Shown: piece after piece, positions 1-8,080 of the stretch
Layout of the letters: each line of letters starts with the position of its first letter
Position numbering within the stretch: position 1 is the stretch's first letter
Source of the DNA: Anaerolineales bacterium
Lineage (GTDB): Bacteria > Chloroflexota > Anaerolineae > Anaerolineales > UBA4823
Assembly (NCBI GenBank): GCA_020060465.1
Contig: JAGVAD010000005.1
Location: 1 to 46,002 of the forward strand
Length of the DNA: 46,002 bases
Direction of reading: 5' to 3'
Notes under the pieces: model-generated
Told to the model about the DNA's origin: nothing
The model's database searches: none
What the model saw: the letters and a program-made list of their open reading frames with translations, nothing else
Translations under genes and position numbers: made by a program

Positions 1-500
1 CTCCGGCTCTCTATGGCTCAAAACCGAGTTCACAGAGGTCACCGAGGGACGATTTTCCTCTCAGACGCAGCATAGGCGAAGATTTCCTTCCATTCTCTCT
101 GTGCTCTCTGTGGCTCAAAACCGAGTTCACAGAGGTCACAGAGAGACGGTTTTCCTCTCAGACGCAGCATAGGCGAAGATTTCCTTCCATTCTCTCTGTG
201 CTCTCTGTGGCTCAAAACCGAGTTCACAGAGGTCACCGAGAGACGATTTTCCTCTCAGACGCAGCACACGCAGGGATTTCCTTCACTTCTCTCTTGCTCT
301 CTGTGGCTCAAAACCGAGTTCACAGAGGTCACAGAGAGACTGTTTTCCTCTCAGACGCAGCATAGGCGAAGATTTCCTTCCATTCTCTCTGTGCTCTCTG
401 TGGCTCAAAACCGAGTTCACAGAGGTCACAGAGGGACTGTTTTCCTCTCAGACGCAGCATAGGCGAAGATTTCTTCCATTCTCTCCTGCTCTCTGTGGCT
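1..500. repeat. 97-bp tandem repeat array, five full units plus a partial one
   Basis: The anchor GGCTCAAA recurs at 15, 112, 209, 305, 402 and (degenerate, GGCTCAAAT) at 497, giving periods of 97, 97, 96, 97 and 95 bp. Units differ by only a few substitutions and one or two small deletions. Each unit contains an imperfect stem-loop; in the second copy it spans 95-145, with CTCTCTGTG (95-103) pairing with CACAGAGAG (137-145), CTCTGTG (106-112) with CACAGAG (128-134) and CTC with GAG around an AAAACC loop. A short reading frame crosses the array on the - strand, but its own peptide is repeated in step with the DNA, so it is not treated as a gene. The array may continue to the left of the window. 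Confidence 0.93.
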
Positions 501-582
501 CAAATATTAATCCCATTGGTCATCAACGCTACACAGGGAGAGGATCCAATCTTCCGGCAGCCAGAAAACAACTTTGGCAGGG

Positions 583-617
583 GATTGCTTCGGTCGCTGC
601 GCTCCTTCGCAAGGACG
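583..617. repeat. Degenerate dispersed intergenic repeat (GATTGCTTCG...GCAAGGACG type)
   Basis: The stretch starts GATTGCTTCGG and ends TTCGCAAGGACG. Read on the other strand it resembles the short repeat of the form CGTCATTGCGAGCGAAGC that is scattered between genes in many bacterial genomes. The copy here is imperfect. The rest of 501-688 holds nothing else recognisable apart from the end of the - strand RNase Z gene region. Recognition is by memory of the motif only. Confidence 0.4.
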
Positions 618-688
618 TTTTGCAAACTGTCAGGTCGCTGGGTTTTTTAGCTTAACGTCAATAGTGCGTCTCTTCCACCGATGGTTTT

Positions 689-1642
689 TTACTCGTGCGG
701 CGGCTGGAGTTCGATCTTCACCAGTTCTTCGCGGCGGATCTGGTAGTAGTCAAAATCCCGCGCAATGATGGCATTTGGAAAGACCGCCCGCGCCTCAGCG
801 ATGATGTCCCGTTCGCGATAGCGACGGGATAGGTGGGTGAGGATGAGGTTTTTGACCCCGGCTCTTACCGCCAGCTCAGCAGCCTGCCGGGCGGTCAGGT
901 GGGCGAACTCGTGCGCCATTTGCGTTTCTTCTTCTAAATATGTAGATTCGATCACCAACGCGTCGGCATTCTGGCACACCTCCAGCAGGTCATCGGTGCG
1001 CCCGGCGTCGCCCACATGAACCAGCCGTACGCCAGGGCGCAACGGACCTAACACTTCTTCTGGTTGGATGCGGCGGCCGTCTGGCAAAATGGCGGTTTGT
1101 CCATTGACCAACTCGCGCCGCCACGGCCCTGGAGGAATATTCAACTGTTCGGCGCGCTCTGCCAGGAACGGGCGGCGGGATTTTTCTGCGAATAAATAAC
1201 CATAGCAGTCTGGGCCGCGATGATAAACCGGAAAGGCCGAGACCGAAAAATCCTCTGCATCGAAGATCACGCCAGGGTGAACCGTGTGGAAACGGATGTC
1301 CATAGGCGGACGCGCCCCGCGCAACACCACACCGTAGAGCAGGTCGCGAATGCGTTCCAGCGCCGCCGCGCCGCCGTAAATCTCTAAATATTCAATTGTC
1401 TCCCAACGCATAAACGTGGAAAGCAATCCACCCAGTCCCAGGATGTGATCCAGATGACCATGTGTGATGAGGATACGATGCAGACGTTTAAAGCCGATGC
1501 CAGATTGCATAATCTGACGTTGAGTGCCTTCTCCGCAATCAATTAAAAAGCGGTATTCGTCATGCATCACCACCTGGGCAGATAAACCGCGGCGGACGGA
1601 TGGAGCAGAAGCCGAAGTGCCTAAAAAAATGAGATCAAACAA
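689..1642 (-). CDS. rnz: Ribonuclease Z (tRNA 3' processing endonuclease)
   Basis: A 317-aa metallo-beta-lactamase-fold endoribonuclease that cuts tRNA precursors on the 3' side of the discriminator base in the cytoplasm. The zinc motif HGHLDH lies at residues 61-66, preceded by FLGTSASAPS near the N terminus. Later ligands are visible as H142 (HRGPDCYGY), D212 (VHVGDAG), HLT at 248-250 and H270 (THLSRRY). The substrate-arm region with NIPPGPWRREL around 168-178 is typical of RNase Z rather than of other family members. The start is TTG; an in-frame stop lies just upstream, and AAGGA sits about 8 nt before the TTG. The length is normal for the short bacterial form. It diverges from ftsK with a gap of about 150 bp. 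Confidence 0.95.
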   Translation of the reverse strand: MFDLIFLGTSASAPSVRRGLSAQVVMHDEYRFLIDCGEGTQRQIMQSGIGFKRLHRILITHGHLDHILGLGGLLSTFMRWETIEYLEIYGGAAALERIRDLLYGVVLRGARPPMDIRFHTVHPGVIFDAEDFSVSAFPVYHRGPDCYGYLFAEKSRRPFLAERAEQLNIPPGPWRRELVNGQTAILPDGRRIQPEEVLGPLRPGVRLVHVGDAGRTDDLLEVCQNADALVIESTYLEEETQMAHEFAHLTARQAAELAVRAGVKNLILTHLSRRYRERDIIAEARAVFPNAIIARDFDYYQIRREELVKIELQPPHE

Positions 1643-1766
1643 TGAATATCCTTATCCATCATGGGAAGTGAGAATCTTTGGGTATTGTACCTTAAAGTTC
1701 CTCAAGGCTCTGGAATGTAAGCCTCAGCGGTTCAGCGCTGCTGTGTGGATCACAGACCATTTGTGC

Positions 1767-1772
1767 TATAAT
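1767..1772 (+). promoter_or_regulatory. -10 box (TATAAT) upstream of ftsK
   Basis: A perfect TATAAT lies 23 nt before the ftsK ATG, which would leave a leader of about 17 nt containing GAAAGG as a weak ribosome-binding site. No good -35 hexamer is visible. Confidence 0.5.
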
Positions 1773-1795
1773 TCGAGCAGGCGAAAGGCTAAAAG

Positions 1796-4273
1796 ATGGC
1801 AGGCAAAAAACGAACCGTGGATCAGGCAAAGCGGACCCCGCCTGTAACCGCGCCAATCGCTAAAGCAAACCCCGTCAAATCCAGTCCGCCCCCGTCTATG
1901 CAGGCGAAACGTAAAACTGCTGGCAGGAAAGCCGAGGCCAAGGGAGGTGGCGTTAAAATCAGCGCCCGAAGCAACGCCAAAGGCGGAGCGAAAAGCGGCG
2001 CAGGGCGTCGCCCTGCAGTTGCGCCGTTGAGCGCCAAATCGTCTCGTTCCCCGCGCGCCATACGACAGGGACTTTCCCTCGACCGTAAGTTAGATATTGT
2101 GGGCGTAGTCTTGACCTTGTTGGGCGTTTTGACATTGCTCAGCTACCTTTCATCCACCAACAGCAGCCTGACTGGCTGGTGGGTGAGCGGTCTGGCAAAA
2201 TTATTGGGCTGGGGTCGTTATCTCTTCCCGTTTGGTATGATCCTGGGTGGGTTGTGGCTGTTGCTGCGCAACTTTGAACGTATGCCGCAACTGGCAGTTG
2301 AGCGCGGCGTGGGGCTGATTTTGCTGTTTATCGCTTTTTTGGCGGGCGCGCACTATTTGGCAGTGTTGTGGAGCGGCTCATCTCACATGGGGTTGGCGGA
2401 AGCCGGTCAGGGCGGCGGTTATATTGGCGCTCTGATCACTGGATTGTTGCACACGGCTTTGGGGGTGGGCGGCTCTGCCATTGCTCTGGCGGCGTTGTTG
2501 TTGATCGCGCTGGCGCTCTCTTTGGATGTCACAGTGATGGAAATGGCGCGTTGGTTGTCCAACCAGTTACTGCGGGTTCAAGATTGGGCTGCCGATCTGC
2601 TGGAAGAGCGCCGCCTTCGGGGCGGCGCAAGGTCTGGCGTCAGCCCGCCTCCTTCTCTGTTATCGAGTGTCAACCCCGCCGGGCAAACGAGCGGGCCTGC
2701 GGATGCGGCTAGTTCCAGCGTCCCTTCTCTAGCCTCCACCACTTATCCTCAACAGCCGTTTGCGCCGGCTTCGGGCGCCTCTCCAGCCTGGGTGTTGCCG
2801 TCCGCAGCGCAGATCCTGGAGCAAGGTGGAGAAGTCAATTATAACGATGAGTTCGATTTGCAGCGCGCGCGCCTGATTGAAGAGACGCTGGCATCTTTTG
2901 GCGCACCGGCGCATGTCGTAGAAATTAATCGCGGCCCGACAATCACCCAATTTGGCGTGGAGCCAGACTTTATTGAGACGCGCGGCGGACGGATTCGGGT
3001 GCGCGTGGGCAAGATCACCGCCCTGGCGGATGACCTGGCGTTGGCGTTATCGGCGCGCACCATTCGCGTCCAGGCGCCAGTGCCAGGGAAAGGCTTTGTG
3101 GGCATCGAAGTGCCTAACGAGGAAGTTTCCCTGGTGGCGCTGCGCGATATTTTGGAGAGCGAGGCTTTCAAGCGCCTGAAGTCTCCACTGCGCTTTGCAT
3201 TGGGGCTGAATGTATCCGGCAATGCGGTGGCGGCTGACCTGGCTGCCATGCCGCACTTGCTGATCGCCGGGGCAACCGGTTCCGGCAAATCGGTTTGCGT
3301 CAACTCGCTCATCTGTTGCCTGCTGCTCCATAACACGCCGGATGATCTTCGCCTGGTGATGGTGGACCCCAAACGGGTGGAACTGACCGGTTATAACGGC
3401 ATTCCGCATTTGTTGACGCCGGTCGTAGTGGACTTAGAGCGTGTGGTGACGGTGTTGCAGTGGGTCACGCGTGAGATGGACATGCGCTATCGCAAACTGG
3501 CCGAGGCGGGCTGCCGCAATATTCAAGAATACAACGCCAAACAGGTTGGCTCAGGCGGGAAAAAGTTGCCATTTTTAGTGGTGGTCGTAGATGAGCTGGC
3601 GGATTTGATGATGCTTGCTCCCGAAGAGACCGAACGCACGGTGACCCGCCTGGCGCAACTGGCGCGGGCGACTGGCATCCATTTGGTGATCGCCACGCAA
3701 CGCCCCTCGGTGGATGTGGTGACCGGTCTGATTAAAGCCAACTTCCCGGCGCGCATCGCCTTCGCGGTGGCTTCGGGTGTGGATAGCCGCGTCATCCTGG
3801 ATCAGCCGGGGGCTGAGCGTTTGCTCGGACGCGGAGATATGCTCTTTCAAGCGCCGGATGCGCCAGCGCCGGTGCGCTTGCAGGGCGTATTTGTCTCCGA
3901 TAGTGAGATACAAAATTTGGTCGCTTATTGGCAAAGTTTTGCCGGGCTGGTTCAGCCAGCGCCCACCGCCGCGGGAGGCATTGTGGACGCCATGCCCGCC
4001 GGTCTGCCACTCAAGCAGATGCCCCTATGGGAAGATATGGCTGCTGAGGAAGAGGTTGACCCAATGTTGGCAGAAGCCATTGATTTATCCCGTCGTCAGG
4101 GGCGAGCGTCCATCTCTATGTTGCAACGCCGCTTGCGTATTGGTTATACCCGCGCGGCGCGGCTGATCGAGACGATGGAAGCCAGGGGGATTGTAGGCCC
4201 GCCGGAACCTGGCACTGGGGCGCGTCAGATATTGGATTATGGTCCGGCTGCGCCTCCAGTGGATGACGCCTGA
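1796..4273 (+). CDS. ftsK: DNA translocase FtsK/SpoIIIE
   Basis: An 825-aa membrane-anchored ATPase that pumps double-stranded DNA at the division septum and helps to separate and unlink chromosome ends. It has a basic, Ala/Lys-rich cytoplasmic N terminus (about 1-95), about four transmembrane segments (roughly 100-260), a Pro/Ser-rich linker, then the alpha/beta motor. Walker A is GATGSGKS at 492-499, followed by MVDPKRVELTGYN and the Walker B region VVVVDELADLMM; ATQRPSVDVVTG follows. The C terminus (about 760-815) is a winged-helix gamma domain (DPMLAEAIDLSRRQGRASIS...), which in FtsK reads KOPS/SRS orienting sequences. The linker is short, so the protein is closer in size to SpoIIIE than to E. 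coli FtsK. It is transcribed alone. Confidence 0.96.
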   Translation: MAGKKRTVDQAKRTPPVTAPIAKANPVKSSPPPSMQAKRKTAGRKAEAKGGGVKISARSNAKGGAKSGAGRRPAVAPLSAKSSRSPRAIRQGLSLDRKLDIVGVVLTLLGVLTLLSYLSSTNSSLTGWWVSGLAKLLGWGRYLFPFGMILGGLWLLLRNFERMPQLAVERGVGLILLFIAFLAGAHYLAVLWSGSSHMGLAEAGQGGGYIGALITGLLHTALGVGGSAIALAALLLIALALSLDVTVMEMARWLSNQLLRVQDWAADLLEERRLRGGARSGVSPPPSLLSSVNPAGQTSGPADAASSSVPSLASTTYPQQPFAPASGASPAWVLPSAAQILEQGGEVNYNDEFDLQRARLIEETLASFGAPAHVVEINRGPTITQFGVEPDFIETRGGRIRVRVGKITALADDLALALSARTIRVQAPVPGKGFVGIEVPNEEVSLVALRDILESEAFKRLKSPLRFALGLNVSGNAVAADLAAMPHLLIAGATGSGKSVCVNSLICCLLLHNTPDDLRLVMVDPKRVELTGYNGIPHLLTPVVVDLERVVTVLQWVTREMDMRYRKLAEAGCRNIQEYNAKQVGSGGKKLPFLVVVVDELADLMMLAPEETERTVTRLAQLARATGIHLVIATQRPSVDVVTGLIKANFPARIAFAVASGVDSRVILDQPGAERLLGRGDMLFQAPDAPAPVRLQGVFVSDSEIQNLVAYWQSFAGLVQPAPTAAGGIVDAMPAGLPLKQMPLWEDMAAEEEVDPMLAEAIDLSRRQGRASISMLQRRLRIGYTRAARLIETMEARGIVGPPEPGTGARQILDYGPAAPPVDDA

Positions 4274-4283
4274 ACAGGAGCGG

Positions 4284-4502
4284 TCATTGATCGCGCCCAA
4301 TAGCAGTTAATTGCAAGCGGAATAACTCTGCGCCGTAAGTGGCTGTGATCTGTTCGCTGGTCAGGTTCGCAGGTGCAGGCGTGCCCTCTGGATTGTCTAC
4401 GCTGCGATCGCCCCCTCCACCCGTGATGATAATACACGCCACGATTGAAAGAAACATTGACGCTATTAAGATCAATAACAAGAGCCGCCTGGCCTCTTTC
4501 AT
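4284..4502 (-). CDS. Small predicted lipoprotein of unknown function
   Basis: A 72-aa reading frame with a short basic N terminus, a hydrophobic stretch and the lipobox IVAC at about residue 20-23, which suggests a membrane-anchored lipoprotein with a mature part of only about 50 residues. A Gly/Asp/Pro-rich spacer follows the Cys, then NLTSEQITATYGAEL. A good ribosome-binding site (GGGAG) lies 7 nt upstream of the ATG, which supports it as a real gene rather than a shadow frame. It lies tail to tail with ftsK (10-bp gap). The reading-frame track also offers a longer overlapping frame in another phase, which lacks these signals. No family is recognised. Confidence 0.62.
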   Translation of the reverse strand: MKEARRLLLLILIASMFLSIVACIIITGGGGDRSVDNPEGTPAPANLTSEQITATYGAELFRLQLTAIGRDQ

Positions 4503-4630
4503 GACCAGCTCCCATCGAAAAGAACGCTACCGATAATAAAATTGGAGGGACGCTACTGCACGCAATCATCACTCGCGACTGTATATCATGATTGTATGTC
4601 AGAACTGAAAATAAAACGATAAAATTCCGC

Positions 4631-4636
4631 TAAAAT
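4631..4636 (+). promoter_or_regulatory. -10-like box (TAAAAT) 6 nt before the CapA-like gene
   Basis: TAAAAT is followed by CAATCT and then the ATG at 4643. With a gap this short the transcript would start at or near the start codon, and no ribosome-binding site is present. Confidence 0.4.
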
Positions 4637-4642
4637 CAATCT

Positions 4643-5833
4643 ATGAAACATCGCTCTTTCTTTCGCAGGTTCGCTCTTCTGATCATGGTATACCTATGCG
4701 CCTGTCAGCCAGTCAACGCGGCTGAACCCACAGTTGCTCCTACTGTTATTACGGAGCAACCGCCCAGGCTGACAACGGCAGTTGCTGTCCCAACGGTCAC
4801 ACCGAAAAGATTTTCCGATCCGTCTGCGCCCAGCAGCACTCCTACCCAGGCGGAGGACTTGCAGTCCTCGCTTGCCCCTTCGGCGACAGCCACCGTTAGC
4901 CCTGAGATCACTTTGCTGTTCACCGGGATCATTGTGCCGGCGCGGTGTGTGCAGGCTGCATTGGACGCCAACAGCAACCCAGATTATCCTTATGAAGAAG
5001 TGCGTGAGATCATCTCCCAGGCTGACCTGGCTATTGGCACGTTTAACGCCACCATGAGCCATCGCGTGAGCCATACCGGCTGCGTGTGGACCTATCAGCT
5101 TGTCGGCAGCCCGCAAAACGCAGACGCCATGCAGCGCGCCGGCTTCGATGTGATGAGCGTGGCAACCAACCACATCAAAGACTGCGGGTTGATGAAGAGC
5201 TGGTGCAACGAAACTTTTTTCGATACACTGGATAACCTGCGGCGGGTGGGCATCCAGGCGGTGGGCGCTGGAAAAGACCTGAGAGAAGCCTTGCAGCCGG
5301 TGGTTATTAACGTACAAGGGGTGCGTTTTGCTTTTGTCTCATTGGGCGATAGCAAGATGGATGAAAGCGTCTTTGCTACCGATGACAACCCAGGCATCGC
5401 CCGGCTGACGCAGGAAAATATGACGGCTGCTATTGCCGCAGCCAAAGAGGCGGCAGATGTCGTCATTGCGTTGCCCCATTGGGGATCGGAAGACAACTTT
5501 GTTCCCAATTGGAACCAGTTCACCCAGGCGCAACAGCTTGTCGCCGCCGGAGCGGACCTGATCGTCGGCAACCATACGCATGTGGTTCAGGCGATCACAG
5601 AGATTGATGGCGTGCCGGTCTTTTATGGATTAGGGAACTTTGTCTTTGACCAATGGCTGCGGGATCATCGTCAGGGCGTGATCCTGTTGGTCAAATTCCA
5701 GGGAGCGCGCTATTTGGGCTATGAGCTGATCCCCACCCATGTTGACCAGGACGGTCGGGTGCACATTGCGGACGAGGCAGAGGCGGCGGAAATCCTGGAG
5801 AACATCGAACGCGCCAGTCAGGCTATTCGATAA
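4643..5833 (+). CDS. CapA-family (PGA_cap) metallophosphatase-like lipoprotein
   Basis: A 396-aa predicted lipoprotein (signal peptide ending LCAC, about residue 21) with a Thr/Pro/Ala-rich linker to about residue 90 and then a CapA/PgsA-like domain related to calcineurin-type phosphoesterases. Family landmarks are present in order: LLFTGIIVPAR, MSVATNHIKDCG, ALPHWGSED, LIVGNHTHVVQ and FYGLGNFVFDQ. CapA proteins take part in poly-gamma-glutamate capsule assembly or export, but many homologues have no known substrate. Here the first motif, normally GD followed by a hydrophobic residue and Met, reads GIIVP and so lacks the usual metal-binding Asp, and no capB/capC neighbours are present. A capsule role should therefore not be assumed. 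It is probably leaderless (TAAAAT box 6 nt upstream). Confidence 0.85.
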   Translation: MKHRSFFRRFALLIMVYLCACQPVNAAEPTVAPTVITEQPPRLTTAVAVPTVTPKRFSDPSAPSSTPTQAEDLQSSLAPSATATVSPEITLLFTGIIVPARCVQAALDANSNPDYPYEEVREIISQADLAIGTFNATMSHRVSHTGCVWTYQLVGSPQNADAMQRAGFDVMSVATNHIKDCGLMKSWCNETFFDTLDNLRRVGIQAVGAGKDLREALQPVVINVQGVRFAFVSLGDSKMDESVFATDDNPGIARLTQENMTAAIAAAKEAADVVIALPHWGSEDNFVPNWNQFTQAQQLVAAGADLIVGNHTHVVQAITEIDGVPVFYGLGNFVFDQWLRDHRQGVILLVKFQGARYLGYELIPTHVDQDGRVHIADEAEAAEILENIERASQAIR

Positions 5834-5842
5834 AAAGAAGAC

Positions 5843-5877
5843 GGCCTGGCAGAAATGAGGTTGTCTCCCGCCAGGCC
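5843..5877. terminator. Hairpin between convergent genes, likely bidirectional terminator
   Basis: GGCCTGGC (5843-5850) pairs with GCCAGGCC (5870-5877) around a 19-nt loop, followed by AGAATTTTCT. It lies between the end of the CapA-like gene (+) and the end of the small membrane protein gene (-). Confidence 0.6.
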
Positions 5878-5913
5878 AGAATTTTCTGTCGAAGCTGGTT
5901 GAGGCGAATCGGC

Positions 5914-6117
5914 CTAATTCCCCATTTGGGAATGGTAAATGATGGACGCCGCCGCCAGTCCAACCGTAACGATGACCGTTGCGGAGGTGGGTGAAATGAT
6001 CTTCCGCGCCGGTGGCTCGCCGCGTATTTCAGCCTGTTGATCTGTCCGGCGCTGGCGGGATTGAGCGTGAACGCCAACCGCCAGGGTTGCTGGGATGGCC
6101 GCGCAAAACATGCACAT
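5914..6117 (-). CDS. Small membrane protein with N-terminal Cys pair (MCMFCAA...)
   Basis: A 67-aa protein starting MCMFCAAIPATLAVG, with a CxxC pair at residues 2-5, a polar basic middle (SRQRRTDQQAEIRGEP) and a C-terminal hydrophobic segment (about 44-62) likely to cross the membrane. GAGGA lies a few nt before the ATG, which favours translation of this frame over an overlapping one in another phase. It follows the LysM gene on the same strand with a gap of 29 bp, so both may be one transcript. No described family is recognised. The CxxC could bind metal or be lipid-modified, but nothing in the sequence decides this. Confidence 0.6.
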   Translation of the reverse strand: MCMFCAAIPATLAVGVHAQSRQRRTDQQAEIRGEPPARKIISPTSATVIVTVGLAAASIIYHSQMGN

Positions 6118-6146
6118 GCTTTCCTCGCTGATTGAACTGACTTTCG

Positions 6147-6935
6147 CTATGGCGTACTCGTCGCCGCCGTCGGGCTGGTTTGCACGGCGGGGGTAACCGC
6201 GGTGGGCACCGGCGTACCGCCAATCGAAAAGATAACGGTGGGGGTGATGGTTGCAGTAGGCACCGGCGTGACCAGGTTCACCGGCACGATCAGGATCTGC
6301 CCGACGAAGATCTCGTTCTCGTTTTGGATTTTGTTCTCTGTTTTGATTGCCTCTACAGTGCTGTTGAATTGTAGCGCAATGGAGAGCAAAGAATCGCCCA
6401 ACTTGACCTGATAATTGATCTTGGTGCCCCTGGGGATGTTCGTGGGCAACGGGGTCGCGGAGGGCAGCGAGGCCTCAGGTCCGGGGATGATCAGCTTATC
6501 GCCCACCCGGATAGTTGGGTTGGTGGGGTCGAGATTGTTGACCGTGATCAGCACAAGCAGATCAACGTTGAATTTTTGTGCGATAGACCACAGATTATCT
6601 CCTTCCTCAACCTGATAGACAAAAGGACCAGCTTGCGTGGGCGTGATGGTTTCGGTGGGGGTCTCGGTCGGCGTGGAGGTGATGGTGGGTGTGGCGGTTG
6701 CAGTAGCAGTGGCGGTAACCGTCGGCGTTTCGGTCGGCGTGGGGGTATCTGTGGCAAATAGGGAGATTGCCGGGACCTCGGATCCAAGCAACCAATAGAT
6801 CAAAAAAGCAGCTCCTAAAATCAACAGGAAGGCCGCGATCCCAATGACCAGAGGCGCCCTGCGCGCTTTTTGCTGGCGCTTCCGGTAAGCTTCGATCACA
6901 CTTTGTGGTTTTTCTCGATCGGTCATTCTTTTCAT
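6147..6935 (-). CDS. Membrane-anchored protein with two LysM domains
   Basis: A 262-aa protein with a short basic cytoplasmic N terminus (1-28), one transmembrane segment (about 29-50), a Thr/Pro repeat linker (about 62-100), LysM 1 (about 105-151, YQVEEGDNLWSIAQKFNV) and LysM 2 (about 174-218, YQVKLGDSLLSIALQFNS), then a second Thr/Pro-rich tail. LysM modules bind N-acetylglucosamine-containing glycans such as peptidoglycan, so the protein probably sits at the membrane facing the cell wall. No catalytic domain is present. Two starts are possible: ATG at 6935 (GGAAAGGC directly before it) or the third codon on, ATG at 6926. It diverges from panE. Confidence 0.9.
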   Translation of the reverse strand: MKRMTDREKPQSVIEAYRKRQQKARRAPLVIGIAAFLLILGAAFLIYWLLGSEVPAISLFATDTPTPTETPTVTATATATATPTITSTPTETPTETITPTQAGPFVYQVEEGDNLWSIAQKFNVDLLVLITVNNLDPTNPTIRVGDKLIIPGPEASLPSATPLPTNIPRGTKINYQVKLGDSLLSIALQFNSTVEAIKTENKIQNENEIFVGQILIVPVNLVTPVPTATITPTVIFSIGGTPVPTAVTPAVQTSPTAATSTP

Positions 6936-6979
6936 GCCTTTCCAAAAGATTAGGCTCTCTTAGCGGCAAGCTTTTTTCG

Positions 6980-6985
6980 ATTGTA
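6980..6985 (-). promoter_or_regulatory. Possible -10 box (TACAAT) for the LysM gene
   Basis: TACAAT on the - strand lies about 44 nt before the LysM start, in the gap shared with the divergent panE promoter. The -35 is not convincing. Confidence 0.3.
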
Positions 6986-7015
6986 CCTTATTTTTATGCG
7001 CTTGGCGAATCGGGA

Positions 7016-7021
7016 TATAAT
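7016..7021 (+). promoter_or_regulatory. -10 box (TATAAT) for panE
   Basis: A perfect TATAAT is followed by a leader of about 20 nt that carries a strong ribosome-binding site (AAAAGGAGG, 7035-7043) 5 nt before the ATG. This is one of the few genes in the window with a classical leader and a strong binding site. Confidence 0.6.
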
Positions 7022-7048
7022 CGCTCAATCAGGTAAAAGGAGGTCTAT

Positions 7049-7984
7049 ATGCGAATCGCAGTGTTTGGCGCAGGTGGAGTTGGAGGTTATTTCGGCGGTC
7101 GGCTGGCGCAGGCTGGGGAAGAGGTGATCTTCATCGCCCGCGGCGAACACTTGCGCGCGATGCAAGCCAACGGTTTGCGCGTCGATTCGATCAAAGGTGA
7201 TTTTGTCATCCAGCCGGTTCAGGCGACTGATGACACAAGCCGGGTGGGAAAGGTGGATATAATCCTGGTGGCAGTCAAAGCCTGGCAGGTGATGGAAGCT
7301 GCGCCGGCGATGAAGCCCATGTTGGGCGAAGAGACCGGCGTCATCTGGCTGGGAAACGGGGTGGACGCCCCGGCTCAACTGGCGGCCGAGCTGGGCGCGG
7401 AACATGTCCTTGGGGGATTGACGCAAATTTCAGCCGTCATCGCCGCGCCGGGGCATATTCGCCATGTTGGTATTGAACCATTGATTGCCTTTGGCGAAAT
7501 GGATGGACGCCCCAGCCAACGCGTCGATGCTTTGCGCCAGGCTTTTGAGCGCGCTGGGGTAAAGGTAGTGACGCCGGCGGACATTCAGGCGGCGATGTGG
7601 GAGAAGTTTGTATTCATTGCTTCGATCAGCGGGGTGGGAGCAGTAACCCGAGCACCGGCCGGGGTGTTGCGCAGCGTGCCGGAGACGCGCCAGATGTTGC
7701 AACGGGCTATCGCCGAGGTGACGCAGGTGGCGCGCGCTCGCAAGATCAATCTGCCAGAAGATATTATTGCCAAGACCCTGGCTTTCATTGACGGAATGGC
7801 ACCGGGAGTGTTGGCTTCCATGCAACGTAGCATTATGGAGGGCCGCCCATCCGAACTGGGCGCGCAGAACGGCGCGGTGGTGCGCATGGGGCTGGAGGTG
7901 GGCGTGCCTACGCCGGTGCATGAGTTCATATACGCCAGTTTGTTGCCCCAAGAGTTGAAGGCGCGCGGCGAGATCCAATTTTAG
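7049..7984 (+). CDS. panE: 2-dehydropantoate 2-reductase (ketopantoate reductase)
   Basis: A 311-aa cytoplasmic NADPH-dependent enzyme that reduces 2-dehydropantoate to pantoate in pantothenate and coenzyme A synthesis. The N-terminal Rossmann motif GAGGVGGYFGG lies at 7-17, a GNG motif at 103-105 (usually QNG), the catalytic Lys is K187 (MWEKF), and SMQRSIMEGRPSE at 259-271 supplies the substrate-binding Ser/Glu region. The length matches the family. Paralogues of PanE act on other 2-keto acids, so the substrate is inferred from family membership. No other pantothenate genes are adjacent. Confidence 0.9.
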   Translation: MRIAVFGAGGVGGYFGGRLAQAGEEVIFIARGEHLRAMQANGLRVDSIKGDFVIQPVQATDDTSRVGKVDIILVAVKAWQVMEAAPAMKPMLGEETGVIWLGNGVDAPAQLAAELGAEHVLGGLTQISAVIAAPGHIRHVGIEPLIAFGEMDGRPSQRVDALRQAFERAGVKVVTPADIQAAMWEKFVFIASISGVGAVTRAPAGVLRSVPETRQMLQRAIAEVTQVARARKINLPEDIIAKTLAFIDGMAPGVLASMQRSIMEGRPSELGAQNGAVVRMGLEVGVPTPVHEFIYASLLPQELKARGEIQF

Positions 7985-8080
7985 CGGTTTCAGTTTTGTT
8001 TTTCCATCACAGTTGAAAGAGATAGAGCAAGGTTTGCGCCGAATCGGATTTGAGCTGATGGGTGCAGCTTTGCCTGCTGT

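Noticed and set aside
39..236. Open frame on the - strand inside the tandem repeat
   Set aside because: Its peptide repeats in step with the DNA repeat and the same frame pattern would recur in every unit; it is a by-product of the array.
1..500. CRISPR array
   Set aside because: The whole 97-bp unit is conserved with no unique spacers, and no cas genes are present.
2839..3372. 177-codon - strand frame inside ftsK
   Set aside because: Antisense shadow of the conserved FtsK motor region.
4694..5317. 207-codon - strand frame opposite the CapA-like gene
   Set aside because: Antisense to a gene with clear family motifs; no start signals.
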